Assembly (NCBI RefSeq): GCF_006740045.1
Contig: NZ_AP019749.1
Coordinates: 3,925,001-3,989,000, forward strand
Direction of reading: 5' to 3'
DNA: 64,000 bases
From: Comamonas terrigena NBRC 13299
Lineage (GTDB): Bacteria; Pseudomonadota; Gammaproteobacteria; Burkholderiales; Burkholderiaceae_C
In this document: positions 55,088-64,000 of the stretch, one piece after another
How positions within the stretch are numbered: the first letter of the stretch is position 1
Layout: the number at the start of each line of letters is the position of its first letter
Position numbers and translations under genes: made by a program
The notes under the pieces: model-generated
The model's input: only the letters and a program-made list of their open reading frames with translations
The model's database searches: none
What the model was told of the DNA's origin: nothing

Positions 55088-56230
55088 ATGCTCTCACCCA
55101 GCCAAATCATTGTTCTGGCCCTCCCGGTGTTCCTCGCATTGATGGCCCTGGAATGGGCCATCGGCCGCCGGCGCGGACGCAACACCTACGCACTGGCCGA
55201 TGCCATCACCTCGCTGAACCTGGGCGTGCTGAGCCAGACCAGCGCGGTCTTCACCAAGCTGCTGACGCTGGGCATCTACACCGCCGTGGCCCACCACGCG
55301 GCCCTGTGGCGCCATGACGCCTTCTGGTTCAGCCTGCCCGGCTGGCTGCTGGCCCTGCTGCTCTACGACTTCTGCTATTACTGGCTGCACCGCATGGGGC
55401 ACGAAGTTGCCGTGCTGTGGGCGGCCCATGTGGTGCACCACCAGAGCCAGGACTACAACCTGTCCACCGCGCTGCGCCAGACCAGCTCCGGCGCGCTGCT
55501 GGCCTGGATCTTCTACCTGCCGATGGCGCTGCTGGGCGTGCCGCCGCTGGTCTTTGCCGTGGTCGGCCTGATCGATCTGCTCTACCAGTTCTGGGTCCAC
55601 ACCGAGCAGGTGCGCCGCCTGGGCTGGTTTGACCGCTGGTTCTGCTCCCCCAGCAACCACCGCGTGCACCACGCCGTCAACGACGCCTATGTGGACAAGA
55701 ACTACGGCGGCATCCTGATCGTGTGGGACCGGCTGTTCGGCACATTCAAGGAAGAAGACCCACACGACCCCTGCGTCTACGGCACCCGCGGCCTGCTCAA
55801 CAGCTGGGACCCGCTGTGGGCCAATGCCGCCGTCTACCGCCAGCTGGTGCACGACAGCTGGCAGGCACGCCGCTGGAGCGACAAGGCCAGGGTCTGGCTG
55901 ATGCCCCCCGGCTGGCAGCCGGCCGATGTGGCACAGCGCTTCCCCAAACCGGCGTTCGACCTGGCGGCACACCGCCAGCGGTTCGCCCCGCCCATGGGCC
56001 GCGCGCTGCGCCTGTTTGCGGTGCTGGACTTTGCGGCCCTGGTGGGGGGCGCCGTCGCTTTTCTCTGGCAGGCCGACCAGGCCCCGCTGTCACGCAACCT
56101 CTGGGGCTTTGGCGTGCTGCTGGCCGGGCAGTGGACACTGGGCGCCGCCATGCAAAGCCGCATGCACTGGGGCCTGGCGCTGGCCCTGCAGGCAGCGGCA
56201 GCGGGTCTGGCCGCCCTGGCACTGGGCTAG
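55088..56230 (+). CDS. sterol desaturase / fatty acid hydroxylase family membrane protein
   Basis: A 380-aa integral membrane di-iron enzyme. Three His clusters are seen: WLHRMGHEVAVLW (near residue 102), HVVHHQSQDYN (near 117) and NHRVHHAVND (near 195). Hydrophobic spans lie at the N-terminus, at 75-95 and at 135-165, and two more after 310. Bacterial members hydroxylate or desaturate lipids, sterols or alkylglycerols; the substrate is unknown here. Its 3' end lies 21 bp from the convergent carbamoylase gene. Confidence 0.88.
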   Translation: MLSPSQIIVLALPVFLALMALEWAIGRRRGRNTYALADAITSLNLGVLSQTSAVFTKLLTLGIYTAVAHHAALWRHDAFWFSLPGWLLALLLYDFCYYWLHRMGHEVAVLWAAHVVHHQSQDYNLSTALRQTSSGALLAWIFYLPMALLGVPPLVFAVVGLIDLLYQFWVHTEQVRRLGWFDRWFCSPSNHRVHHAVNDAYVDKNYGGILIVWDRLFGTFKEEDPHDPCVYGTRGLLNSWDPLWANAAVYRQLVHDSWQARRWSDKARVWLMPPGWQPADVAQRFPKPAFDLAAHRQRFAPPMGRALRLFAVLDFAALVGGAVAFLWQADQAPLSRNLWGFGVLLAGQWTLGAAMQSRMHWGLALALQAAAAGLAALALG

Positions 56231-56251
56231 CGCCATGCCAGGGCCGTGGGT

Positions 56252-57208
56252 TCAGGCCGTGGTCCAGGGCGAGCCATCCGCCGCCAGCTTCTCGCCCTTG
56301 CGGGCTGTGACCAGGCCATAGCATTCCGGATGGCGGTGCAGATCGAAGTCGAACGTGGTGCGCTTGTACACGGCGCAGAAATCCAGGTCGGCGCGGCCCA
56401 GCACCACTTCGTCGTCCTTGGTCGTGCAGCGCGCCACCACCTCGCCGCTGGGCGCCACCAGCAGGCTGCCGGCAATGCTGTCCACGCCCTCCTCCACGCC
56501 GCCCTTGGCCACGCTGGCCACCCAGCAACCGTTCTGGTAGGCCCCGGCCTGCACCGCCAGCTGGTTGTGGAACAGCGAGAGGTCATCATGCTGCGGCGCC
56601 GGCGCGTTGTGCACGGGCGTGTTGTAGCCGATGAAGATCATCTCCGCGCCCTGCAGCGCCATCACGCGGTAGCTCTCGGCCCAGCGGCGGTCGTTGCACA
56701 GCGCCATGCCCATGGTGCCGCCAAAGGCCTGGTACACATCGAAGGACTTGCCCGGCGTGAAATAGCGTTTTTCCAAATGTTGGAACTGGCGCCAGGGTTC
56801 GTGCTCGAAGTGACCCGGCACATGGATCTTGCGGTACTTGCCGACGATGCTGCCGGTCTTGTCCACCAGAATGGCCGTGTTGTACTGCATCAGCCGGCCG
56901 GCTTCCTCGGCCAGCTCGGCGTAGCCCAGGTAAAAGCCGATGCCCAGCGCCTTGGACAGCTCGAACAGCGGCAGCACCTCGGCATTGGGCATGCTGCGCT
57001 CGTAGTAGCTGTGCAGCTCGGCCTGGTCCTCGATGTACCAGCGCGGGAAGAAGGTGGTCAGCGCCAGCTCGGGGTAGACGATCACATCGGCCCCCAGGCT
57101 TTTGGCCTCGTGCATCATGGCGCACAGGCGCTGCACCACGCTGGCGCGGGAGTCGGCTTTCTGCACCGGGCCCAGCTGGCCCAGGGCAACGTTGACGATA
57201 CGGGTCAT
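56252..57208 (-). CDS. N-carbamoyl-D-amino-acid hydrolase
   Basis: A 318-aa nitrilase-superfamily amidase. The catalytic triad is complete at the positions known for the Agrobacterium D-carbamoylase: Glu47 (VIVYPELALTTFFPRW), Lys127 (KYRKIHVPGH) and Cys171 (GMALCNDRRWAE). HNQLAVQAGAYQNGCWV is also close to that enzyme. It should release ammonia, CO2 and a D-amino acid from the carbamoyl derivative. It is the last gene of the rpiR-dpaL-M20 row, 69 bp after the M20 gene. Confidence 0.88.
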   Translation of the reverse strand: MTRIVNVALGQLGPVQKADSRASVVQRLCAMMHEAKSLGADVIVYPELALTTFFPRWYIEDQAELHSYYERSMPNAEVLPLFELSKALGIGFYLGYAELAEEAGRLMQYNTAILVDKTGSIVGKYRKIHVPGHFEHEPWRQFQHLEKRYFTPGKSFDVYQAFGGTMGMALCNDRRWAESYRVMALQGAEMIFIGYNTPVHNAPAPQHDDLSLFHNQLAVQAGAYQNGCWVASVAKGGVEEGVDSIAGSLLVAPSGEVVARCTTKDDEVVLGRADLDFCAVYKRTTFDFDLHRHPECYGLVTARKGEKLAADGSPWTTA

Positions 57209-57277
57209 TTCACATTCGCTTTCTATGGGGTGGACACGGCCCGGGCCGCTGCACGGCGCCCAGGCGGTCCGTTGCAT

Positions 57278-58522
57278 TCACATGCGGTTCGCGCGCTCCA
57301 GCAGCACCTGCAGCAGCACATTCGCGCCCTGCTCCAGCTGCACGGCATCGGTGTGCTCGCGCACGTTGTGCGACAGGCCTGCGGCCGAAGGCACAAACAC
57401 CATGGCCGTGGGGCAGACGCGGGCCAGCATCTGCGCGTCATGGCCCGCACCGCTGGGCATGCGCAAGGTGCTCAGACCCAGTGCGCCGGCGTGCTGCTCC
57501 ACGCTGCGCACCAGCGCGGCATCGAAGGCCACGGGGGCAAAGTCCGCCAGCTGCCGGTGTGCAAAGCGCACCCCGTTCTCGGCCGCGATCTGCCGTGCAA
57601 AGGCCAGCACCTCGGCCTGGGCCTGCAGCAGCTTCGCGCCATCGGTGTTGCGCAGATCGACCGTCATCACCGCCTGCGCTGCAATCACATTGATCAGATT
57701 GGGTTTGAGCTGCAGGGCCCCCACGGTGCCCAGCTGCCGTCCGCCGTAGCGCGCCACCAGTTCGGCCACGCAGGCGGCGGTGCGCATGGCACACATGCCT
57801 GCGTCATGGCGCAAGGCCATGGGCGTGGTGCCGGCATGGTTGCTGGTGCCGTCAAAGGTGAACTCCATCCAGCAGATGCCTTGCACGCCTTCGACCACGC
57901 CGATCTCCACCCCTTGCTGCTCCAGCACGGGGCCTTGCTCGATGTGCAGCTCCACAAAGCTGTCCACCTGCGGCGCTCCCACAGGCGCCCCACCGGCATA
58001 GCCGATGCGCTGCAGCTCGGCGCCCACGGTGGCGCCGTTGTCCACGGCCCGGACTGCCAGCGCCTCCTCCAGCGGCATGCCGCCCACCATCACCAGACTG
58101 CCCATCATGTCGGGCTGAAAGCGTGCGCCTTCCTCGTTGGTGAAAAACGCCACCTGCAGGGGCCTGCGCGTGCGCAGCCCTGCGTCACATAAGGTGGCCA
58201 CCACCTCCAGCCCCGCCATCACGCCGTAGTTGCCGTCATACAGGCCGCCGGTGCGCACGGTGTCGATATGGCTGCCAGTCATCACCGGCGGCAGGTCTTC
58301 GGTGCCGGCATAGGTTGCGACCACATTGCCGATGGCATCGACCTGCACCCGCATGCCCAGTGCCTGCATCTGTGCCACGGTCCAGTCACGGCCGGCCCGG
58401 TCGGCGTCCCCCAGGGCCAGGCGGTTGGTCCCGCCGCCCTCTAGCGCACCGAACTGGCCCAGCGCCTTCAGCCGCTGCAGCAGCCGCGCGCCATTGATGC
58501 GCAGGGTGTCCATCGCACTCAT
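57278..58522 (-). CDS. M20-family Zn amidohydrolase (N-carbamoyl-L-amino-acid hydrolase / allantoate type)
   Basis: A 414-aa enzyme of the hydantoinase/carbamoylase group. Metal ligands are in GSHIDTVRTGGLYDGNYGV (His, Asp near 84-95), FFTNEEGARF (Glu pair), ELHIEQGPVLE (His) and GAGHDAQML (last His). SNHAGTTPMALRHDA is the dimer-domain motif. It hydrolyses a carbamoyl or similar amide bond on an L-amino acid. It overlaps the dpaL stop by 4 bp, so the two are translated together. Confidence 0.87.
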   Translation of the reverse strand: MSAMDTLRINGARLLQRLKALGQFGALEGGGTNRLALGDADRAGRDWTVAQMQALGMRVQVDAIGNVVATYAGTEDLPPVMTGSHIDTVRTGGLYDGNYGVMAGLEVVATLCDAGLRTRRPLQVAFFTNEEGARFQPDMMGSLVMVGGMPLEEALAVRAVDNGATVGAELQRIGYAGGAPVGAPQVDSFVELHIEQGPVLEQQGVEIGVVEGVQGICWMEFTFDGTSNHAGTTPMALRHDAGMCAMRTAACVAELVARYGGRQLGTVGALQLKPNLINVIAAQAVMTVDLRNTDGAKLLQAQAEVLAFARQIAAENGVRFAHRQLADFAPVAFDAALVRSVEQHAGALGLSTLRMPSGAGHDAQMLARVCPTAMVFVPSAAGLSHNVREHTDAVQLEQGANVLLQVLLERANRM

Positions 58523-59760
58523 ACGACCACCTTGTCGGCACGCTCAGCCACGGCTTGCGCAGTTTCGCCCACCAGCTCGGCATACAGCACCGGATCGGTC
58601 GCCGCCTCGCTGCCGAAGAACAGGATGCGGCTGCCTGCGTTCAGGCCCAGCAGGGCGCGTGCGGTGTCGCTCTGGCTGGCCGCCAGGGCCGCCGCCACAC
58701 CGGCCACGGCCGACTCGCCGGCGACGATCACCGGATCGGCCTCCAGCGGATGGGCCAGCAGGCGCATGGCCTGCACCGCCGCGCTGTCGGAAATCACGCA
58801 GAACGCATCCGTGCCCTTTTCCAGGATTTCCCAGGCCAGGTGCGAAACCTCGCCGCAGGCCAAGCCCGCCATCAGCGTGTCGATATCGCCCGTCACCGCA
58901 GTCAGTGCGCCCGCCTTGGCGCTCTGCGCCAGGCAGTCGGCCTTGTCGGGCTCCACCACCACATAAAAAGGGCGGTCGCCCCCATCGCGTTCCCAGAAAT
59001 AGCCGCAGACTGCTGCCGCCAGACCGCCCACCCCCGCCTGCACAAATATGTGCGTGGGGCGCTCCTGCAATTGCGCAGCGGCCTCTTCCACCATCAGCTG
59101 GTAGCCCTGCATCACATCGCGCGGCACATCCATATAGCCGGGGTAGGAGGTGTCGGAGATCACGAACCGGCCGTGCATCTGCGCATCGGCATCGGCCTGG
59201 CGCACGGCATCGTCGTAATTGCCGCTGGTGCGCACCACCTGCGCACCGTACTGTGCAATGGCCTCCTTGCGGCCTTCGCTCACCGTGGCGTGGATGTAGA
59301 TCACGCACTGGCAGCCGAAGCGCTGCGCGCCCCAGGCCACGGAACGGCCATGGTTGCCATCGGTGGCACAGGTCACGGTGATGTTCTGGCACAGCGCACG
59401 CATTTCCGGGCGCAGCAGATCCTGGGTGCCAAGCGCACGGCCGAGCTTGCGCCCCAGCTCGCGGCACAGCAGACGGGCCACCGCATAGGCGCCGCCCAGC
59501 GCCTTGAAACTGCCCAGGCCAAAGCGGCCGCCTTCATCCTTGTAGTGCACGCTGGCCACGCCCAGTGCGCGGGCCAGCGCAGGCAGGCTGTGCAGGGGCG
59601 TGGGGGCATAGCCTTGCCATTGCGACAGCTCGCGCTGCGCCAGGGCCAGCGCATCGGCCCCCAGGATGTCGGTGCGACGCGCACCATACGGCGTCATGCG
59701 GTTGGCGGCAGGGTTGGCAAAGCAATCCACGGTCAGGGCCGGGAGGGAAGCAGAAGTCAT
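58519..59760 (-). CDS. dpaL: diaminopropionate ammonia-lyase
   Basis: A 413-aa fold-type II PLP enzyme turning 2,3-diaminopropionate into pyruvate and two ammonia. The PLP Lys is in GRFGLGSFKALGGAYAV (near residue 78), TCATDGNHGRSVAWGAQRFGC follows, and QAGVGGLAAAVCGYFW is the phosphate loop. The E. coli and Salmonella enzymes accept both L and D forms. The ATG at 59760 is preferred; another in-frame ATG lies five codons upstream. Confidence 0.92.
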   Translation of the reverse strand: MTSASLPALTVDCFANPAANRMTPYGARRTDILGADALALAQRELSQWQGYAPTPLHSLPALARALGVASVHYKDEGGRFGLGSFKALGGAYAVARLLCRELGRKLGRALGTQDLLRPEMRALCQNITVTCATDGNHGRSVAWGAQRFGCQCVIYIHATVSEGRKEAIAQYGAQVVRTSGNYDDAVRQADADAQMHGRFVISDTSYPGYMDVPRDVMQGYQLMVEEAAAQLQERPTHIFVQAGVGGLAAAVCGYFWERDGGDRPFYVVVEPDKADCLAQSAKAGALTAVTGDIDTLMAGLACGEVSHLAWEILEKGTDAFCVISDSAAVQAMRLLAHPLEADPVIVAGESAVAGVAAALAASQSDTARALLGLNAGSRILFFGSEAATDPVLYAELVGETAQAVAERADKVVV

Positions 59761-59824
59761 AGGGGCTTTCAACATCAGGGACAGAGAGAGGGGGAGAAGA
59801 CACATCACGCCCGCCAGCGGCGGG

Positions 59825-60697
59825 TCACAACTGGGGTTCCAGGTCATCCAGCGCCACATGCAGGCGCTCGATGCGTTCCAGCCGCTCCTGGGTAGGAACG
59901 CGCTGCTGCTGGGCCAGGGCGCTGGCCAGAAAGTTCACCAGGCTGACGGCACACACATAGGAATCGAACAGGCCCTGCGGGCTACTGGCGCCACAGCGCA
60001 GCACCACCTGGGCCTGCATGGCCAGGGCGGACACCGGCGCATCGGTCAGCACCAGCGTCTGGGCCCCCACGGCCTGCGCCGCAGCCAGCAGGCGCGGCAG
60101 GCGCGTGCTGCGGCGGCGAAAGTCCACGGCCAGCAGCACATCCTTTTCCGAGGCACTGGCCAGCAGATCCGCTTCGCGCCCGGCCACATCGTTGAGGCTG
60201 CCGACCTCGCCCCGCACCTGGGCCAGCAGCGACTGGGCATAGAACGCGGTCAGGTGGCTGTGGCGGTAGCCCACCACCCAGACCTTGCGCGCCCTGACCA
60301 GCATGGCAATCGCCGCTTCCAGCTGCGCCTCGGGGATGGACTCCGCCCAGGCATTCAGCAGGCTGGCATCGGCCTGCAGATGGGACTGGAACTGCTGCGC
60401 CAGGCTGCGCTTGCGGCGTGGCTGCTCCATGCGCGCCAGGGGCGACTGCTGCAGCTGCGCCGCCCGCAGGGCCTGGCGGAATTCGTCATACCCGGCATAA
60501 CCCAGGCTGCGGAAAAAGCGCGCTGCGCTGGACTTGGACGTGCCAGCCAGTCCGGCCAGTTCCGTGGCCGAATAGCCCAGCAGCTCCCGCTGTCGGGTGA
60601 GCACCATATCGGCCAGCTTGCGTTCGGCCGAGGACAGCTGGGCATAGACATGGCGGATGCGGGCATCCAGCGTGCTGGGATTGAGCGAATCGTGCAT
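59825..60697 (-). CDS. RpiR-family HTH/SIS transcriptional regulator
   Basis: A 290-aa regulator. The N-terminal HTH_6 domain (residues about 8-85) includes SSAERKLADMVL, YSATELAGLAGTSKSSAARFFRSLGYAGYDEFRQAL, and the C-terminal SIS domain spans about 125-260 (ARKVWVVGYRHSHLTAFYAQSLL). SIS domains usually sense phosphosugars, but RpiR-like proteins also control amino-acid catabolism. Divergent from the transporter, it probably controls both arms. Confidence 0.88.
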   Translation of the reverse strand: MHDSLNPSTLDARIRHVYAQLSSAERKLADMVLTRQRELLGYSATELAGLAGTSKSSAARFFRSLGYAGYDEFRQALRAAQLQQSPLARMEQPRRKRSLAQQFQSHLQADASLLNAWAESIPEAQLEAAIAMLVRARKVWVVGYRHSHLTAFYAQSLLAQVRGEVGSLNDVAGREADLLASASEKDVLLAVDFRRRSTRLPRLLAAAQAVGAQTLVLTDAPVSALAMQAQVVLRCGASSPQGLFDSYVCAVSLVNFLASALAQQQRVPTQERLERIERLHVALDDLEPQL

Positions 60698-60762
60698 GGA
60701 ATGGAACCTTGTCTCCAATTTGGGGAGCGCGCACCACCATGGGGCGCGGCTTGCACCGTGCA

Positions 60763-60808
60763 TGAAACGAACGTGCCAAAAATATGAAACAAGGGCACAA
60801 AAGTTTCA
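60763..60808. promoter_or_regulatory. candidate RpiR operator region
   Basis: TGAAAC occurs at 60763 and 60785 (22 bp apart, two helical turns), and its inverse GTTTCA at 60803. GTGCC (60773) and GGCAC (60794) add another inverted pair. The cluster sits 66-111 bp upstream of the regulator ATG, in the only intergenic region shared by the two arms. Confidence 0.45.
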
Positions 60809-60958
60809 AAAACACCGTCCCTGCTTGCAAAACCGATGCCTGCTTTGGCGCTCTGTAGAAAAAGCCATCGGCAGTCCCCCAGGTCGGCACGTACACCCGG
60901 GGTGCGGACACCGTCCGGCACCGCCCCGGCACCGCAAACAGAAACCCGCGTTTCAAGC

Positions 60959-60974
60959 TGGCACGGTAAATGCT
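60959..60974 (+). promoter_or_regulatory. candidate sigma-54 promoter of the ABC transporter operon
   Basis: TGGCACGGTAAATGCT matches TGGCACGnnnnTTGCW with one mismatch, and the required GG (-24) and GC (-12) are 10 bp apart. It lies 44 bp before the binding-protein ATG. I see no clear NtrC site upstream. Confidence 0.58.
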
Positions 60975-61017
60975 CAAGCAGTGCACCCGCAACTTTTTTG
61001 CTTCCCGGAGTGCACCC

Positions 61018-61818
61018 ATGTCCTTGAGCCGCCGCACCTTCACCGCCACCACACTGGCCGCCATCGCCCTCTCCGTTTCTGCCGGCGCCATGGCGCAAGA
61101 GGACAAGTCGCTGCAGCGCGTGCTCGACAAGAAGTCGATCGCCCTGGGCATTCCCACCGATTACCCTCCCTACGGCTTCATGGGCCCGGACTTCAAGCCC
61201 ACCGGCGTGGACGTGGCCACGGCCCAGCTGATTGCAGACAAGCTGGGCGTCAAAGCCGAATTCGTGCCCCTGAGCACCCCCAACCGCATTCCCTACCTGC
61301 AAGCCAACAAGATCGACCTGATCGTCTCGGCTCTGGGCAAGAACGAAGAGCGCGCCAAGGTGATCGACTTCACCACCTCGTACGCCCCCTTCTTCCAGGC
61401 TGTCTTCGGCCCCAAGGACATCGCCGTCAAGAGCTTTGACGACCTGGGCGGCAAGACCCTGGCCGTGACGCGCGGCACCATCCAGGACGAGGCCCTGCTG
61501 CACCTCGCCCCCAAGACGCTGAAGATCCAGCGCTTTGAAGACGACAACGCCACCATGGCCGCTTTCATGACGCAGCAAACCCAGTTCGTGGCCGTGGGCG
61601 CGGCCGTCGCCGGCGCCGCACTGGCCAAGAACCCCAAGGTCCAGGCCGAATACAAGCTGCTGATCAAGGACTCGCCCAACTACATCGGCGTGCGCAAGGG
61701 CGAGACCGCGCTGCTGAACAAGGTCAATGACATCCTGCGCACCGCCAAGCAGGACGGCACGCTGAACTCCTACTCCAAGAAGTGGCTGGGCCGCGACATG
61801 GGCAATCTGCCGGACTGA
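61018..61818 (+). CDS. amino-acid ABC transporter substrate-binding protein (family 3)
   Basis: A 266-aa periplasmic protein. Residues 1-26 are a signal peptide (MSLSRRTFTATTLAAIALS...GAMAQ). IALGIPTDYPPYGFMGPDFKPTGVDVATAQLIADKLG is the family 3 signature, and DLIVSALGKNEERAKVIDFTTSYAP follows. The ligand is probably a polar amino acid related to the catabolic genes opposite. GGAG precedes the ATG. Confidence 0.93.
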   Translation: MSLSRRTFTATTLAAIALSVSAGAMAQEDKSLQRVLDKKSIALGIPTDYPPYGFMGPDFKPTGVDVATAQLIADKLGVKAEFVPLSTPNRIPYLQANKIDLIVSALGKNEERAKVIDFTTSYAPFFQAVFGPKDIAVKSFDDLGGKTLAVTRGTIQDEALLHLAPKTLKIQRFEDDNATMAAFMTQQTQFVAVGAAVAGAALAKNPKVQAEYKLLIKDSPNYIGVRKGETALLNKVNDILRTAKQDGTLNSYSKKWLGRDMGNLPD

Positions 61819-61834
61819 CCACCGGTGGACCTTC

Positions 61835-61858
61835 GGGACGGACCCACGGGTCCCTCCC
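61835..61858 (+). other. intercistronic hairpin after the binding-protein gene
   Basis: GGGA-c-GGACC pairs with GGTCC-c-TCCC around a 4-nt loop, 16 nt after the stop. No T-run follows. Such hairpins often protect the binding-protein mRNA, giving more binding protein than permease. Confidence 0.45.
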
Positions 61859-61927
61859 GCCTGGTGCGCCCGCGCCGCCAGGACCTGACTTTGGATATTG
61901 CACAGAATCGAGAACGGGGCCACGCCC

Positions 61928-62590
61928 ATGGAAATGAACTTCGCAACGGTGCTGGGCCAATGGCCCATGCTCCTTCAGGGCCTGTGGCTCACCGTGCTGC
62001 TGACGGCCTTTGCCGTGCCACTGGGTGTGCTGCTGGGCATCGCCTGCGCCTGGATGCGCCTGCACGCCGGCCTGGCGGTACGCAACCTGGTCGCCTCCTA
62101 TGTGGAGGTGTTCCGCAACACCCCTTTCATCATCCAGCTGTTCTTCCTGTTCTTCGGCCTGCCCTCGCTGGGCCTGCGCATGTCGCCCGAGGTGGCCAGC
62201 GTGCTGGCCATGACGCTGAACCTGGGAGCCTACGCCTGTGAGCAGATCCGTGCCGGCATCGAAGCCACGCCGCGCGGCCAGATCGAAGCCGCCCAGTGCC
62301 TGGCGCTGAACCGCATGCAGATCTTCACCCGCGTGGTGCTGCCTCCCGCACTGAGCCGTGTCTGGCCGGCCCTGACCGGGCAGATCATCATCGTGATGCT
62401 GGGATCGGCAGTGTGCAGCCAGATCTCGACCGAGGAAATCTCCTACGCCGCCAACCTGATCTCCAGCCGCACCTTCCGCAGCCTGGAGTCGTACATCGTG
62501 GTCACCCTGGTCTACCTGGGCCTGGCCGTGCTGCTGCGCCAGTTCCTGAACTGGTTCGGCCCCCGTTGTGTCTTTGGCCGCCATCGCTGA
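61928..62590 (+). CDS. amino-acid ABC transporter permease (1)
   Basis: A 220-aa inner-membrane permease of the HisM/GlnP type. About five spans; the ATPase-docking EAA loop is EAAQCLALNRMQIFTRVVLPPAL near residues 123-145. VEVFRNTPFIIQLFFLFFGLP is the family motif. The second permease follows 17 bp later. Confidence 0.93.
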   Translation: MEMNFATVLGQWPMLLQGLWLTVLLTAFAVPLGVLLGIACAWMRLHAGLAVRNLVASYVEVFRNTPFIIQLFFLFFGLPSLGLRMSPEVASVLAMTLNLGAYACEQIRAGIEATPRGQIEAAQCLALNRMQIFTRVVLPPALSRVWPALTGQIIIVMLGSAVCSQISTEEISYAANLISSRTFRSLESYIVVTLVYLGLAVLLRQFLNWFGPRCVFGRHR

Positions 62591-62607
62591 TTTCGGAGTG
62601 TTTCCCC

Positions 62608-63258
62608 ATGGTTGAATTCACGTACTGGGACATTGCCCGCCAGTTGCTGCTGGCTCTGCGCTGGACAGTGGGCCTGTCTCTCATCGCTTTTGTCTGCGGC
62701 GGCCTGCTGGGCCTGGGCCTGCTGGTGCTGCGCCTGTCCAAGCTGCCCGGTGCCGTGCGCGCCGTGTCGCTCTATGTGCAGCTGTTCCAGGGCACGCCCC
62801 TGCTGATGCAGCTGTTTCTCACCTACTTCGGCATGGCGCTGATCGGCATCGAGACCTCGGCGCTGATGGCGGCCGCCGTGTGCCTGACGCTGTATTCCGC
62901 CGCCTATCTGTGCGACATCTGGCGCGGCTGCGTGGAGGCCGTGCCCCACGGCCAATGGGAGGCTTCGTCCTGCCTGGCCATGAGCTTCACCGAACAACTG
63001 CGCCACGTGATCCTGCCCCAGGCCATGCGCCTGGGCATTGCCCCCACCGCCGGCTTTGGCGTGCAGATCATCAAGGCCACCGCGCTGACCAGCGTGATCG
63101 GCTTTGTGGAAGTGACCAAGGCCGGGCAGCTGATTGCCAACGCAACGTTCGAGCCCTTCCTGGTCTACGGCTGCGTGGCCGCGCTGTACTTCGTGCTGTG
63201 CTTCCCGCTGTCGCTGTGGAGCCAGCGCATGGAAAAACGCCTGCGTCCCCGCACCTGA
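62608..63258 (+). CDS. amino-acid ABC transporter permease (2)
   Basis: A 216-aa permease pairing with the previous one. [25 protein letters not shown] is the family motif, and [23 protein letters not shown] is the EAA loop. [28 protein letters not shown] follows. GGAG lies upstream of the ATG. Translational order matches the polar amino-acid uptake (PAAT) family. Confidence 0.93.
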   Translation: MVEFTYWDIARQLLLALRWTVGLSLIAFVCGGLLGLGLLVLRLSKLPGAVRAVSLYVQLFQGTPLLMQLFLTYFGMALIGIETSALMAAAVCLTLYSAAYLCDIWRGCVEAVPHGQWEASSCLAMSFTEQLRHVILPQAMRLGIAPTAGFGVQIIKATALTSVIGFVEVTKAGQLIANATFEPFLVYGCVAALYFVLCFPLSLWSQRMEKRLRPRT

Positions 63259-63304
63259 TGGCACGCCTCCCCCTGTTTCCCCTGACGACTTCTGGATTGC
63301 GCAC

Positions 63305-64000
<696 letters not shown>

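Overview
The window is about 64 kb of high-GC DNA that reads as ordinary chromosome from a betaproteobacterium of the family Comamonadaceae, most likely Comamonas or a close relative. This rests on protein flavour and gene order: a complete dcw cell-wall/division cluster, a dapF-DUF484-xerC operon, an rnb-tonB-aroE-mtgA block, Bug-type tripartite receptors and a meso-DAP-type MurE. I see no insertion sequence, prophage, CRISPR array, rRNA or tRNA. The one structural RNA recognised is RNase P RNA.

Layout. 1-5.4 kb: an NAD salvage block on the plus strand (end of a probable nicotinamidase, pncB, nadE, bifunctional nadM), then a GNAT acetyltransferase whose start directly follows a long perfect hairpin. 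5.6-7.1 kb: minus-strand aroG (DAHP synthase) with a short leader ORF encoding FYFYFWF and an intrinsic terminator before the gene, which together look like a transcription attenuator. 7.1-10.3 kb: tldD, a YegP-like protein and rodA (minus). 10.4-17.2 kb: yqiA, RNase II-family nuclease, a TonB-like protein, aroE, mtgA and ruvC (plus), with one anchored hypothetical on the minus strand. 17.3-36.9 kb (minus): an RcnB-like protein, a 58-aa membrane protein, lpxC, ftsZ, ftsA, ftsQ, ddlB, murC, murG, ftsW, murD, mraY, murF, murE, ftsI, ftsL, rsmH and mraZ. Genes in this run overlap heavily by ATGA or GTGA, and MurD carries a long extra N-terminus. 37.1-46 kb (minus): hslVU, a STAS-like protein, a DksA with a degraded zinc finger, a COG0523 metal GTPase, xerC, DUF484, dapF and a DsbA-fold isomerase. 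46-56 kb: mixed genes including a flavoprotein, a YSC84-type lipoprotein, DoxX, a Bug receptor, a Nudix/metallo-beta-lactamase fusion, a pseudouridine-synthase-like protein lacking its catalytic Asp, rnpB, cysK and a sterol-desaturase-family protein.

56.2-64 kb: a catabolic module. One arm (minus) runs rpiR-type regulator, diaminopropionate ammonia-lyase, M20-type L-carbamoylase/amidohydrolase and D-carbamoylase. The other arm (plus) encodes a polar amino-acid ABC transporter cut off by the window end. Its likely job is uptake and breakdown of a carbamoyl- or acyl-diaminopropionate-like nitrogen source; the transporter has a sigma-54-type promoter candidate. The most interesting signals are the aroG attenuator, this module, the Asp-less RluF-like protein, and several perfect palindromes in intergenic DNA.
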